Notes: generated from the letters alone by a model not told the origin. 64,000 nucleotides of DNA from Gambelia wislizenii (GCA_030847615.1 JAUMIR010000001.1:440440687-440504686), one strand, 5' to 3'. Shown: positions 9,474 through 21,850, numbered from the stretch's first letter. Program-made: numbers and translations.

Positions 9474-12129
9474 ATGGTCTTAGATGTCTCTACACTAATG
9501 CACAGAAATAAGCAAGGTGAACTTGAACTCCTCGCACTACAAAACAAATATGATATAATAGGCATTACTGAAACCTGGTGGGACGAGTCTCATGATTGGA
9601 ATGTAGGAATAGAGGGGTATAACCTTTTTAAGAGAAACAGGCCAAACAGGAAAGAAAGGAGGAGGAACAGCATTATATGTCAAGGATATTTACACCAGTG
9701 AAGAGATCCATGACATCAATACTGGAGGCCAGGTGGAGAGCATCTGGATAAAAATTAAAGGGGAGGGAAACAACACGGATGTTATTGTGGGACTCTACTA
9801 CAGACCCTCAAGTCAGACGGAGGAATTGGATGATGCCTTTCTAGAACAGATGAACACACACACAGAAAGGAGAGATGTAGTAGTGATGGGTGACTTCAAC
9901 TATCCTGATATTTGCTGGAAATCTAACTCAACCAAAACTTCAAGGTCTAGCAAATTCCTTACTTGTCTGGAAGACAATTTCATGGTCCAAAAGGTGGAAG
10001 AGGCAACAAGGGGGTCAGCTATTTTAGATCTGATCCTAACCAACAGAGATGACCTGGTTAATGGGGTGCAAGTGGTGGGATCCTTAGGTGAGAGTGCTCA
10101 TGTTCTCCTGGAGTTTGTTATACAATGGAAAGGAGAAGCCAGGCATAGTCAGACACGCATTCTTGACTTTAGGAGAGGTGATTTCAATAAACTCAGGGAA
10201 ATACTGGGGGTGATCCCATGGTCAGGAATACTAAAAGAGAAGGGACTTCAAGATGGATGGGACTTTCTCAAAAGGGAGATACTGAAGGCACAATTTCAAA
10301 CAGTACCATTGAGGAAGAAAAATGGGAGGTGTCTCAAGAAACCAGGATGGTTGACTAAAGAAATATCAACAGAGCTAAGTTTTAAACGGAACATGTATAA
10401 GAAATGGAAAAAGGGGGAAATCACCAAAGAAGAATTCAAACAGAAAGCGAACACATGTAGGAGTAAAGTCAGAAAAGCTAAAGCACAGAATGAGCTCAGA
10501 CTTGCTAGAGAGGTTAAGAACAATAAAAAGGGTTTTTTTGGGTATGGCCGCAGCAAAAGGAGGAAGAAGGAAATGATAGGGCCACTACGCGGAAAAGATG
10601 GGAAAATGCTAACAGGGGACAGAGAAAAGGCAGAATTACTCAACACCTTCTTCGCCTCAGTGTTTTTCAGAAAAGGTAAAGGAGGACCAACCTGAGGATA
10701 AAAGTACAGAAGACACAACAGGGGAAATCCAGCATAGAATAAGCAAAGAGGTAGTACAGGAATACCTTCTTAATCTAAATGAATTTAAATCTCCAGGACA
10801 AGATGAACTACATCCAAGAGTATTAAGAGAGCTGGCAAATGTAATCTCAGAGCCATTGGCAATAATCTTTGAGAACTCCTGGAGAACAGGAGAAGTCCCA
10901 GCAGACTGGAGGAGGGCAAACGTTGTCCCCATCTTCAAAAAGGGGAAAAAAGAGGATACCAACAATTATCATCCAGTTAGTCTGACATCAATACCAGGGA
11001 AGATTCTAGAGCAGATCATTAAACAGAGAGTCTGTGAACATTTAGAAGACAATGCCATAATCACAAAAAGTCAACATGGGTTTCAGAAAAACAAGTCATG
11101 CCAGACTCATCTGATCTCTTTTTTTGATAAAATTACCAGCTTGGTAGATGACGAGAATGCTGTGGACATCGCATACCTTGATTTCAGTAAGGCCTTTGAC
11201 AAGGTTCCCCATGACATTCTTGCAAACAAGCTTGTAAAATGTGGGCTAGACAAGTTAACAGTTCAATGGATTTGTAACTGGTTGACCGGCCGAACCCAAA
11301 GGGTGCTCAGCAACGGCTCCTCTTCATCTTGGAAAGATGTGACCAGTGGGTGCCACAGGGTTCTGTCCTGGGCCCAGTGCTATTCAACATCTTTATCAAT
11401 GACTTGGATGAGGGAATTAGGGGCATACTTATCAAATTTGCAGATGACACCAAATTAGGAGGAGTAGCTAATACCCTAGAGGACAGGATCAACATTCAAG
11501 ATGACCTGGATAAACTGGAGAGCTGGGCCAAAGCTAACAAAATGAAATTCAATACGGAGAAATGTAAGGTACTGCACTTAGGGCGAAAAAATGAAATGCA
11601 TAGATATAGGATGGGGGACACCTGGCTGAATGAGACTACGTGCGAAAGGGATCTAGGAGTCCTAGTAGACCACAAGTTGAACATGAGTCAACAGTGTGAT
11701 GCGGCAGCTAAAAAGGCCAATGCCATTTTGGGCTGCATCAATAGAAGTATAGTGTCCAGATCAAGGGAAGTCATAGTGCCGCTCTATTCTGCCTTGGTCA
11801 GACCTCACCTAGAATACTGTGTTCAGTTCTGGGCACCACAATTAAAAAAGGATATTGACAAATTGGAGCGTGTCCAGAGGAGGGCGACTAAAATGGTGAA
11901 AGGTCTGGAAACCATGCCTTATGAGGAGAGACTTAGGGAGCTGGGTATGTTTAGCCTGGAAAAAAGACGGTTAAGAGGTGATATGATAGCCCTGTTTAAG
12001 TATTTGAAGGGGTGTCACGTTGAGGATGGAGCAAGCTTGTTTTCTGCTGCTCCAGAGATTGGAACACGGAGCAATGGATGCAAGCTCAGGAACAGAGATT
12101 CCACCTCAACATTAGGAGGAACTTTTTGA
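9474..12129 (+). pseudogene. CR1 ORF2: endonuclease-reverse transcriptase, frameshifted
   Basis: The endonuclease part has 'IIGITETWWDESHDWN' (from about 9558), '[17 protein letters not shown]' and '[13 protein letters not shown]'. The expected Ser-Asp-His near its end reads Ser-Ala-His at 10093-10101. The RT part has 'VVPIFKKG', 'IAYLDFSKAFDKVPHD', '[19 protein letters not shown]' and the catalytic 'FADD' at 11437-11448, then the CR1 C-terminal '[13 protein letters not shown]'. The frame shifts near 9655-9735, between 10695 and 10856, and near 11355, where one G of the 'ggggtgccgcaggg'-type motif appears missing. The element cannot be active. Confidence 0.9.
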
Positions 12130-12328
12130 CAGTAAGAGCTGTTTGGCAGTGGAACGCACTCCCTCAGAGCGTGGTGGGGTCTCCTTCCTTGGAGGTGTTT
12201 AAACAGAGGCTGGATGGCCATCTGTCGGGGATACTTTGATCGTGATTTCCTGCATGGCAGGGGGTTGGACTGGATGGCCCTCGTGGTCTCTTCCAACTCT
12301 GCAATTCTATGATTCTATGATTCTATGA

Positions 12329-13273
12329 GAACATGGAAGTTCTACAAGGTGATTACTAATAGCTATTGACCATAGAGATCTGCAAACAAAATGTTGAATT
12401 GTAGAGTGTTCCTGTTCAAACATCTAGCAGCCAGCTGCCATACCTTCTTCCAGGATACTTCATGCCATCCCACACAGTTCCTCAGCATTCTGTGGCTATG
12501 GTCATTTCTCACAGGGCTCTTTTGAGTTGCTAAGAATTAAGAGCTCAGGAAAGTTAGTTTTTGGACTACAAGTTCCAGAATCCCCAAGACAACATGGCCA
12601 GTGTGGCCACGCTTGCTAGAGGATTCTAGGAACTGAAGTTCAAAACCTTACTTTTCCAGGCTGTGCCAAGACTTTGGTGCTATCTGTGCTGTGGCATCAG
12701 CCAGCCACTGATACTACTGCTGTATATCTGATCTCTTAAGAACACCCTGCAGTGTGATACAGCTCTAAGATTTTATTATGGGGAGAGGCAAAATGAGGGC
12801 ATTGGCCCACAATAAAAATTCTGAGCCCAAATGAAATGTTTCTTCGGCCCCCCAATTTTTAGCTTTGTGGAGAGTGAGACACTGAAAATCATTCACACCT
12901 AGAACTCTTATATTTGCTGTGCTCACATTCCCTTGGCAACTTTGCCTGCCCCTTTTGTTTGGATGCCTCAACTCTATTTCTAAATGCTTGAATTAAGTTT
13001 TTAAGTTACTGCACTGTTAGAAATTTTCAGATAGAAATAAAATTTCAGTGGGGACAGAATTCTTATTTGCAGGAGAACATCCTCATTTTGCTCCCCTCAC
13101 AATACCTATATTCCTGGTGTAGTTCTACTATGCAAAAGAGTTTGGCCTGGTAAGGAGTGTGCTAGAAAGGTGTTCCGGGATAACATCAATTGCTTTTGCT
13201 GTATTTAGCATCATGAAAACTAGGAAGTCCATATGTACATTGATACATATATCATCATCCTGGCTTGCTATTA
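12329..13273. other. Unassigned non-coding DNA
   Basis: No gene is seen. At about 12550-12660 there is a short dispersed repeat, 'ctacaagttccagaatcccc ... catggcca', of a kind common in vertebrate genomes; I do not assign it to a class. Confidence 0.45.
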
Positions 13274-13890
13274 GGACATTATCACACCAGCCTCCTTTTT
13301 TGCAGCAATTGCATTAAGTGAAGCAAATGGGAACATACCAGTAATCGAAGCCAAAATTATCTCATCCCCTCTTCACTTGCGTGATTGTGCTGTTTTAGCA
13401 ACACCTGTCCTATTGCACCAGCTCCATAACCCTACCACTCATGGGTGCCTGTCTTTTTTTCCTTTTCCTTTTTGCAGTGAATTGTGTAATTATGGGAAAA
13501 TGATAAAAAATATATTATCATGTCCCTGTAAGTACACAAGCATGGTAAAAAAAAAAGAAGCACAGATAATAAGCCATTTTCTCCAGCTTGGAATAGCAAG
13601 GGGAGAGGGGGGAGGGAGACGAGGAGAGGAAGTCATGTGGCCCCCCTCATGTCATGTGACTTCCTTCATATTGCTACTGCCACAGAAATATCACAAAGAG
13701 GGGAATGCTGCCATAGCAGTGATATTGGGAGCTATTGACATGTTTCCCCTGTCAAAGATAACATACGCTACAGAAGCATATGAATAGCAAGACAGTAATG
13801 GGATAGAGACGACGTCATGCAATAAGTAAGGACCATATCTACTACCATTTTGCTGTAATTCTGGAATATGAGTCTTGTGTGACAATGTCC
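13274..13890. mobile_element. Harbinger-like MITE (TSD TTA/CTA)
   Basis: It starts GGACATTATCACAC and ends GTGTGACAATGTCC, 14-bp inverted termini with one mismatch. Three bases flank it, TTA (13271-13273) and CTA (13891-13893), one mismatch. The 136-codon open frame inside has no recognisable domain and I do not call it a gene. Confidence 0.6.
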
Positions 13891-13965
13891 CTAGTTTCTG
13901 GGAACACAGTTGCAATAAAGTGATGGACTGTTGGAGACTTGGGTTGAAATCCCACCTCAATCATA

Positions 13966-14587
13966 GGAGATTTTCACACGGGGCCAAAATGCCCCGTTAC
14001 TGCCCTGCCACCTCCTCTCCCGTTCCTGCCATGGAATAATATAAATCTTTCACACACTTACCTTAATTCCGTGGCAGGAACGGTCTCCCCCTCCCCTCGC
14101 TGGCCGGCTGTAAATGCAGCCGCTGTAAGGCTGCTTTTACGACCAGCCATCTGAAACATTATCACGTTATCACATGATAACGTTCGGGTGCTAAATTTAA
14201 AAAATAAAACTCCCCCAAACATAAAATCGGTTCACCAAGCACAAAAACACTCTTTAAATCACACAATCAAAACAGGGAGGGTAAACTAAAGGGTGCCACT
14301 TACCTGGATGTCCAGATCGTACCAGGAAGTGCTCAGAACGGACCTCCCCTCCGCGGCTGTCATTTCGGAACAGGAACAGGGCTCCTGTTCGCACACCCGT
14401 GATTGCGTGATAACAACGGAATGGGAGGTCTATACATGATGAAAAATCGTGATTACATTGTTCCAGAACAGTCACAGGAGCAGGATGGATGCAGCACAGA
14501 ACGGTGTCAACATCATCCAAAAAGGAAAACCTTTCCCGACCCTGTTCTGTTCCTGCCATGGGATATATAGCCTGTGTGAAAATCTCC
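13966..14587. mobile_element. Harbinger-like MITE (TSD ATA)
   Basis: The 14-bp termini are perfect inverted copies, GGAGATTTTCACAC and GTGTGAAAATCTCC. ATA flanks both ends (13963-13965, 14588-14590). The interior carries 'cagatcgtaccaggaagtg' and 'aagcacaaaaacac', shared with 7010-7601 and 28904-29917. On the reverse strand two words, 14056-14064 (AAG|GTAAGT) and 14298-14306 (CAG|GTAAGT), match the splice-donor consensus. Confidence 0.8.
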
Positions 14588-14590
14588 ATA

Positions 14591-15715
14591 GACTCAAGTA
14601 TGGGTGGTCATGGCAAATTTAATTTTTTTTAGCCTCAGTCTCCTATCTGTAAAATAAAACCAATAGCAATATATCTTTGTTTTTACCATTGTAAAAAAAA
14701 CTTTAAAGCAAGTTGAACTTTCAGAAAGGTAGAAAAATAAATGTCAAATTCTGTCCAGAAGGCCATGTCTTCTACATTTAGGCAAGGACTTCATTGTCAG
14801 CCTTTGAAATGCACATCCTAGGCAAAGCTGCTCACATTCATCCTTTCTTGTGTTCTTCCTAAATGTCTTAGTTCAATAGAATAGGCTTTCTTCTGCTGTC
14901 AAAGAACCAAATAAAGGCAGAGGAAGAGAGAACTGCACAGTGTTATGGATGAACCATGAAAACTACTAGTGCCGTCTTTGATGGCCTGTCGTACTCTCCT
15001 AGCAGTTATGTCAAAGGTTTACAGTTAGCCTTTTAACCAAGTTTTAAGCAAGTATAACTTCTAGCACCCTTGTTCAGCATGCTTTTCTCCTGTATCAATC
15101 TCTTAAACAATTGTTCTCCTAGGTAAGATCAGTCAATTCTGTCAGAGTTAAAAGTGAAACATTCATTCAATTTTTTGGTTGTTGTTGTTGTTGACATCAA
15201 TGTCTCCTCCTCCTCCTCCTTTTGCTACTTCTTATGCTGTTGAATATGGGTTTTTAATGATTATTTGCTTGAGCATGCCTGTCTGAGAACAAAAAGATAA
15301 CACCATAATACTTGTATAAAGACAACAGAACAATCGTATGTATATTTTATTCAGAAATAAGCCCTACTGAGTCTATCAAGGCTTACTCCCATGATAATTC
15401 TGTACATGATTTCAACCTGAAATATACTGTTTTATAAACTTTTGGAAAACGGCCTCTCCACAGACAGTGCAGGCATGAAGCAGACTGTTGAATTTAAAGC
15501 TGTAGTTTCTAATTTACCACTTGAGCTAGTGGGATTATTTGTCCAAAATTGTCTGTCCAAAACTCCACTGAGATGATTGGGAGCCATGGAAGAGCATGCC
15601 AGCTTCTTGATTCACTCTACCTTAAAAAAAAATATTTAATTTATTAACTTCCTGGTAATCATAGCTCTCTGGGTAGTTCACAAAATAAAGCTTAAAAACA
15701 TAAACATTTGTTTTT
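14591..15715. other. Unassigned non-coding DNA
   Basis: No coding feature or clear transposon is seen. A (GTT)n run lies at about 15178-15194, followed by (CTC)n. A palindromic 'aataagccctactgag' repeat fragment lies near 15350-15400. Confidence 0.45.
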
Positions 15716-15719
15716 ATCA

Positions 15720-17780
15720 TTTACTTTCAAGATGATTTCAACATACGGCAACCCTATGAATGAGAGACCTCCAAGAGCCCTGGCAATCACCTGCTTTCCC
15801 CAGGTCTTTCAAACTCAGGGCTGTAGCTTCCTTGGTTGACTCAATCCACCTGTTGTGCCATCTCCCTATTTCTGTAATGCCTTCCATTTTGCCAAGCATT
15901 ATAATCTTTTCCAGTAAATCACATTGTCTCATGATCTGCCCAAAGTGCAATAGACTCTATTTAGTTATTTTCACTTCTAGTGAGAACAGATTTGATCTGC
16001 TCTGAGACCCATTCATTGGTATTTTTAACAATCCATGGTATCTCTAGACCTTTAGCAGCACATTTCAAATGAGCTGATTTTCTTCCTGTCAGCTTTATTC
16101 ACTATCACCTTTCACAACTATACATAGAAATCAGAAATACTATGGACTGTGTGATTCTGACTTTGGTATTTCATGGTATCTCTTTACACTTGAGGATCTT
16201 ATCTATTTCCTTCATGGGTTCCCTTCCAAGTCATAGTCCTGTTCTGATTTCTTAATGACAATCTCCATTTTGATTAAATACTGAGCCAAGTATAGGAAAT
16301 TGTTCAATATCTTCACTAACCCCTTTACAAGTATCTAAATCATATGTGGTCATTATGATTGTCTTCCTAAAATTTATTTGTAAGCCTGATTTTGTGCTTT
16401 TTCTTCGTTAAGTTTCATCAGTAGTCGTTCTAATTCTTTGCTGTTTTCTGCAAGTAATATGGTGTCATTTGCATACCTTAAATTTTTGTCCTAAATTTAT
16501 TTTTTAAATGTTGCCATCCATTGATTATAATTACCCCCCACTCACACCCACCTGCTCTGTACACCAAAGTTCAGTGATCAGTCACCATGTATACAACAAA
16601 ATCAGTCAGAGTTTATAGTCTGTTATTGCAGAGCTTTAGATGAGATGATGGTGGAGCTTGTGTAGAGAGATGATCTACAGTATAGCTGATGAATGTGTAC
16701 CTGTTTTCCATAAAGGTATCCCTTTCAATTTCCCCTCTGTTAAGCTAAGCATGAGAGGTTAATTTTTCTGCTAAAGCAGCCCACAAGAGTTTTATCTAAC
16801 CATCTCCTAACTAATATACCCTCTGCTGATTTCCATACCCTCAATATCTCAGCTTCAGTGGCACCTGACATTACGGAGATTAATTACTTATGTGGTAAAT
16901 CTATATTGCTCACATCAAAGATTGACAGAATTAATGATAGATCTTGAAACTGTATATCTTGCTTTATCATTTAACCATTTCAGGAAAGGATCTCATTCCC
17001 AAACTGAAGGACCTTAGGACAACGAATCCACATATGCTAAACTAAAAAAGTTGATGTTCTTTCCCCCAGTTTTCACACCTACTCCCTCTGAGTTTCATCC
17101 TGTTTTCATATATGTTCTGTGTATAAATTAAACAGCTAGAGTGATAAAATGCAGACTTCTTTGAATCCCTTGCTAATGGGAAACCATTTTGTTTCTCCAT
17201 ATTGAGTCCTGACAGTGGCCTCTTGACCAGAGTATAGATTATGTATCAGGACAATCAGATGCTTTGACGCACCCATATTTTATAGAGTGAACCATAATTT
17301 CTCAAGATCTACACAGTCAAAAGATTTGCTGTAGTCTATAAAGCATAGGTTGATTTTCTTTTGAAATTCTTCGGTGCACTCCATTATCCAATGTATGTTG
17401 CAATATGACCCCTAGTGCCTCTTCCTTTTCTGATTCTAGGTTGGAATCTGGGATTTCTTGCTGCACATATGGTAAGTCTTTATTGTAAAATCTTGAGCAT
17501 CACTTTGCCTGCATGGGAGATGAGTACAATGGTCAAATGCTGACCACAGTCTCTAGTCCCTCTTTCTTGAGGGCTAGAATGTATACTGAATGTTTCCAGT
17601 TTGTGAACCATTGTTTTGTTTTCCATATTTGTTGGCAGTTTTTTGTTAGAATTTGAATGGATTCTGTGTTTATAGCTTGAAACAGCTCTATTGCTATGCC
17701 ATCTATTCCTGGTGATTTATTTCTCCTGAGTATTTTGAGAACACATAAACACACATACAAATACAACAAACGATAATGCT
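15720..17780 (-). pseudogene. RTE-BovB LINE, decayed RT to C-terminus
   Basis: Reading the reverse strand from 17769, 'RRNKSPGIDGIAIELFQ' and 'CQQIWKTKQWFTNWKHSV' mark the start of the BovB RT domain. Around 16390-16490 the palm motif reads A-N-D-T where BovB has Ala-Asp-Asp-Thr. 'LEKIIMLGKMEG' near 15900 is the BovB C-terminal signature. The frame is broken by many stops and shifts. The endonuclease domain is absent. A stretch of about 530 bp (16510-17040) inside does not read as BovB. Confidence 0.85.
16510..17040. other. Unassigned insert within BovB
   Basis: BovB protein similarity stops near 17040 and resumes near 16490, exactly at the residues just before the RT palm motif. The intervening sequence has no clear inverted termini or SINE boxes that I can see. 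Confidence 0.4.
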
Positions 17781-18977
17781 ATATCTACAGCAAACTAAAA
17801 CAGATATAGTATAAAATTAATTAAACCAATGATAGAGGACAGTGCAAAGGTCAAAAAGTGCAAATACATTTTTTAAAACTAGAAGACATAATATCTGGGA
17901 AAACATTTTTTTCAACAGATACTGAAAAAACTACAACAAAGGCACCAGGCAGGCCTCTCTAGAGAATCCATTCCATAACTGTGATGACACCACTAGAGAG
18001 GCCCTGCTACAATCAGAAATCAGAATAACTGGTTATATTTTACTATCTGTAGTTTTTTTGCCCACAATTCTTTTCCAGTATTGTTGTTTCCTCTTTTGTC
18101 CTTTTCTTTTTCACTTTTTGTATCTAATTCATTGGGTGAAAAGACTAGATTTTGCAAAAGTTAATTCCCTTAAGATGGTTGCACTCAATGCATAACTTAA
18201 GTACAGTTTATGCTTCTACATGTATAAATAAAATTATATTGTTTTTAGGAATGTGTAGGACTGAAATCAGACCTGGCGTCAAAAGATTTTTACATCTGAC
18301 ATTCAAATGATACCTCCATTGGTGTTCTCTTTTTGAAAGGACATAAAAGGCCAGTGATTTGAGGCAATAATATGAAAATTCTTCTGGAACCTGCTTCCTG
18401 AAGTGAATTGATTCATGTCACTTCATGGTAAGGCCAGAACTGGGTGAAATAGCCAATATTCAGCAGGCATAGCCATGGAGATTCCACTCCAATCAAAAGA
18501 AGTACTTGGGGACAAAATTATGAACATCAGATACACTTTATTCTGAGAGCAATGAAAATTACATATATAAACATAAAGTAAACCTACTGCAGTTGAAGAA
18601 TAACCATCAAAACAAATATATGCTTTGGCAGGCTTCAAAACGATGGGATAGCATGTTTCACAATTTTACTTCTGCAGTTAAATGTCAGGACTTTGATATC
18701 TTAGGCCATCAGCATATAGCCTACAGTGAGGTGTATGCCATCTCCTGCTGTCTCTAATTATAGTAGTTACTTTGAACCATTAGGAAAGTGTTTGATTTCA
18801 CAGTTCATTCTTGCAACATACTAGATTTTTGAAACACATTATATTAATTTATTTCTGAACACCACCGTTCTCCCTTCTTCTCCATTTATTCTGTGCACAT
18901 GCATCAACCTTTATTGCAGCCCACCACTTTGCCCTGCTTAATGTATCCAAAACCAGCCTGTTCAGGGATTTTGAATA
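17781..18977. other. Unassigned non-coding DNA
   Basis: AT-rich sequence with no supported gene, RNA or element boundary. Confidence 0.45.
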
Positions 18978-19864
18978 CAGTTGTCCCTTTATATTTTCTG
19001 GGGTTTGGTTCCAGGACCCCCCGTGGACACTAAAATCTTTGAATACTCAGGTCCCATTATATGCAATGGCATAGCAAAATGGTGTCCCTTATATAAGATG
19101 GCAAGATCAAGGTTTGCTTTTTGGATTATTATTTTTTTAAGAATATTTTTAAGCCATGAATACCGTATATTCCGGCGTATAAGATGACTGGGCGTATAAG
19201 ATGACCCCCCAATTTTTAAAGTCAAAATATAGAGTTTAAGGTATATTCGCCGTATAAGATGACCCCCAATCACCCACCCTCCCTGAAGCTGCGATTGGGC
19301 TCCCCATCATGGCTTCGGGGAGGGCAGGTGGTGGCTGGAAAGCTTCCCCCACTCCAGCCAGCCACCCTTCCTGAAGCCTCCCGGAATTGTGGTGGATAGC
19401 TGCCTGGCTGGGGAGAGACTCAGCCACCTCCCAGGATTCCCCAACCCGCGAGGAGGCTCAGCCCCTCCTGCCCAGCAAGGCTCCCCCCCTGCGCAGCCTC
19501 CCTGGCAGGATGAGATCTTCTCTGTGACAGGAGCCAAGACAAAAGCTGGCTGGCTTGGCCTGCACATTGCCATTCAGTCTGCTCCAGCCACCAACTTGCA
19601 GGAAGAAGGAAAAAAGTCTTCCCTCCTCCACCAGAGCCTCTTGAGGGAAGGTTTAATGGATGGTGTGTTGTTGTTGTTATGCGTTGTTATCATGGTTTTA
19701 CATCTTGAATTAAGTCTTGGTGGTCCAGAGCAACAAAAGATATTTAAAAGAGGTCCCTGGTAAAGAAAAAGTTAAGAGCCACAGGTGTATATTATGGCCA
19801 CCCTGATCCTCTGTATGTTTCCTCTGAAGTAAGGACCACTCAATAACCAGGAAAATCGGGGAAA

Positions 19865-20055
19865 CAGTCCCCCTAGAAGCAGCTGTGCTAGTCTGTTGCA
19901 GCCCAAAGAACCCTCCAAAGAGTTTTGTTGAACATTAAAGACTAGCCATTTTTATGTGGCTTAATCTTTTCATCACACTTTCATGCATCTGATGAAGTGG
20001 ATCTGAGTCCATGAAAACTTAGGCCAAATAAAATGTGCCTTTAGAATGCCATGAG
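19865..20055 (+). repeat. Dispersed repeat, 'tgatgaagtggatctgagtc' type
   Basis: The stretch 'gctgtgctagtctgttgcag ... attaaagactagccatttt ... catctgatgaagtggatctg' is a pattern I recognise as abundant in reptile genomes. I do not assign its class. Confidence 0.4.
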
Positions 20056-20292
20056 ATTCATGCCTGTCATGAAAATGGAAACATGTGATATGTGTTTATT
20101 CAGAAGTGCCACTGTATTGAGCAGGAGTTAAGTCCCTAAGAAGAGGTGCAGCTTGACTGACCTGGAAATAGTAAATCCTAGTACTTATTTATTAAAATTA
20201 TTTATTCAAATATTTATTTCTCACCCTTAAGCAATGATCTCAGGAAGGCATTCAATAAAATCAGTTTAGAGCAGTTTAAAACAATCAGAATA

Positions 20293-20507
20293 CAGTTGTC
20301 CCTTCATATTTGCTGGGGTTTGGTTCCAGGACCCCCGTTTGGATACCAAAATCCGTGAATACTCAAGTCCCATTATATGCAATGGCATAGCAAAATAGTG
20401 TCCTTTATATAAGATGGCAAAATCAAGATTTGCTTTTTAGATTATTATTTTTTAAAGAATATTTTCAAGCCATGGATACCAAATCTGTTGATACGGAGGA
20501 ACAATTG
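20293..20507. mobile_element. Tigger-like MITE, complete
   Basis: It starts CAGTTGTCCCTTCATATT and ends GGAGGAACAATTG, with TA at 20291-20292 and 20508-20509. The body 'ggggtttggttccaggaccc' and 'cattatatgcaatggcatag' is shared with the copies at 18978, 44604 and 55447. No coding capacity. Confidence 0.8.
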
Positions 20508-20640
20508 TATTTGTCTTTCTGGCAGTCCACAGTATCTGCAGAACTCTTCGCCAGCACCACATTTTAAATAAGCTGATTCTCTTCCTATCAGCTTTCTTCA
20601 CTGTCCAGCTTTTATAACCATACCCAGAAATGGGTACACA

Positions 20641-20880
20641 ATTATAGTGCTGTTATTCCACCTTAACTGCCATGGTTCTGTCCTATGAAATCCTGGGTTT
20701 TACAATTTAGGGAAGAGCATTTAGAATTCATTCATTCATTCATCCATCCATTCACTTTCAGCCCAAGCACTCCAGTGCCCCACCAAACTATGCCCTCTCC
20801 CTGGTTTCCATTGGACAGAACCATGGCAGTTAAATGGAATAATACTTGTATAATTGTGTAGTGTGAATGGGCTCCTAAAC
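20641..20880. repeat. Palindromic MITE, 'cactttaactgccatgg' family
   Basis: The left arm 'ccttaactgccatggttctg' is inverted in the right arm 'cagaaccatggcagttaaat'. The same family occurs at 25190, 46371, 52476 and, with its target duplication intact, at 53278. Confidence 0.6.
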
Positions 20881-20954
20881 TGTAGAAAGAGCTGTGAGAT
20901 TTGTTCTAAGGATCCTGTTTGAGAAGTTCCCAATATCTACACTGATATAAATGG

Positions 20955-21040
20955 CAAACCTCTGAATACATTTTGCCAAGAAAACCCAGCATAGGTTACC
21001 ATAATTTGGAGTGAGCTTGAAAGCCACACAACAAATGGTT
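20955..21040 (+). repeat. Sauria SINE 3'-part fragment
   Basis: 'ttgccaagaaaacccagcat' and 'ttaccataatttggagtgag' correspond to the distal part of the Sauria SINE at 2589-2829, in the opposite orientation. The tRNA-like head is missing. Confidence 0.55.
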
Positions 21041-21109
21041 AAATGCAAAGAGGATTTTCAAGCCATGAATACTTAAATCTGTGGATACCAAATCAGGGCT
21101 CTTCCCCCC

Positions 21110-21850
21110 CTCCCTGCAGCCTGGCTGAGTGGGGAGAGATTTGCTCCGTGATGGAGGAGACCTCTCCAAAGAAGCAAGGCTCCCTCTCCCCCTCCAGCCT
21201 GGCTGAGTGGGGGGGGGGCGGATTTTCTCCGTGACTCAAAAGTCACGGAGGAGACCCCTCCCACCCAGCAAGGCTCCCTCTCCCCCTCCAGCCTGGCTGA
21301 GTGGGGGGGGGGGATTTTCTCCGTGACTCAAAAGTCACGGAGGAGACCCCTCCCACCCAGCAAGGCTCCCTCTCCACCTCCAGCCTTGCTAAGTGGGGGG
21401 GGGGATTTTCTCCGTGGCTCCAAAGTCACGGAGGAGACCCCTCCCACCCAGCAAGGCTCCCTCTCCCCCTCCAGCCTGGCTGGGTGGGGGGGATTTTCTC
21501 CGTGACTCAAAAGTCACAGAGGAGATCCCTCCCACCCAGCAAGGCTCCCTCTCCCCCTCCAGCCTTGCTGAGTGGGGAGGGGATTTTCTCCGTGGCTCCA
21601 AAGTCACGGAGGAGACCCCTCCCACCCAGCAAGGCTCCCTCTCCCCCTCCAGCCTTGCTAAGTGGGGGGGGATTTTCTCCATGGCTCAAAAGTCACGGAG
21701 GAGACCCCTCCCACCCAGCAAGGCTCCCTCTCCCCCTCCAGCCTGGCTGAGTGGGGGGGATTTTCTCCGTGGCTCCAAAGTCACGGAGGAGACCCCTCCC
21801 ACCCAGCAAGGCTCCCTCTCCCCCTCCAGCCTGGCTGAGTGGAGGGGGGT
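21110..21850. repeat. 90-bp minisatellite, about 8 copies
   Basis: The word 'cagcaaggctccctctccc' recurs near 21268, 21358, 21447, 21537, 21627, 21716 and 21806, with an imperfect copy near 21170, a period of 89-90 bp. Most units contain the palindrome TCTCCGTGACT / AGTCACGGAGG, able to form a hairpin with a 10-bp stem. A 90-bp period is a multiple of three, so several 60-154-codon frames stay open on both strands. These are repeat artefacts, not genes. Confidence 0.9.

Larger units (their letters stand above)
8870..12328 (+). mobile_element. CR1 LINE, 5'-truncated but longest copy
   Basis: The element contains the end of ORF1 (esterase-like), an ORF2 with endonuclease and reverse transcriptase, and the CR1 3' end 'ctggatggccctcgtggtct' followed by the octamer tail (ATTCTATG)n at about 12302-12328. 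CR1 elements lack poly(A) and end in such an octamer, which fits. The 5' junction lies near 8870, where CR1-like sequence begins. Copies at 28537, 42930, 47054, 56035 and 60462 belong to the same or related subfamilies. Confidence 0.9.

Noticed and set aside
10296..10718. 140-codon reverse frame rich in Leu, Ser and Phe
   Set aside because: It is the antisense shadow of the Lys-rich CR1 ORF2.
13377..13787. 136-codon open frame as a gene
   Set aside because: It lies inside a Harbinger-like MITE and shows no recognisable motif.
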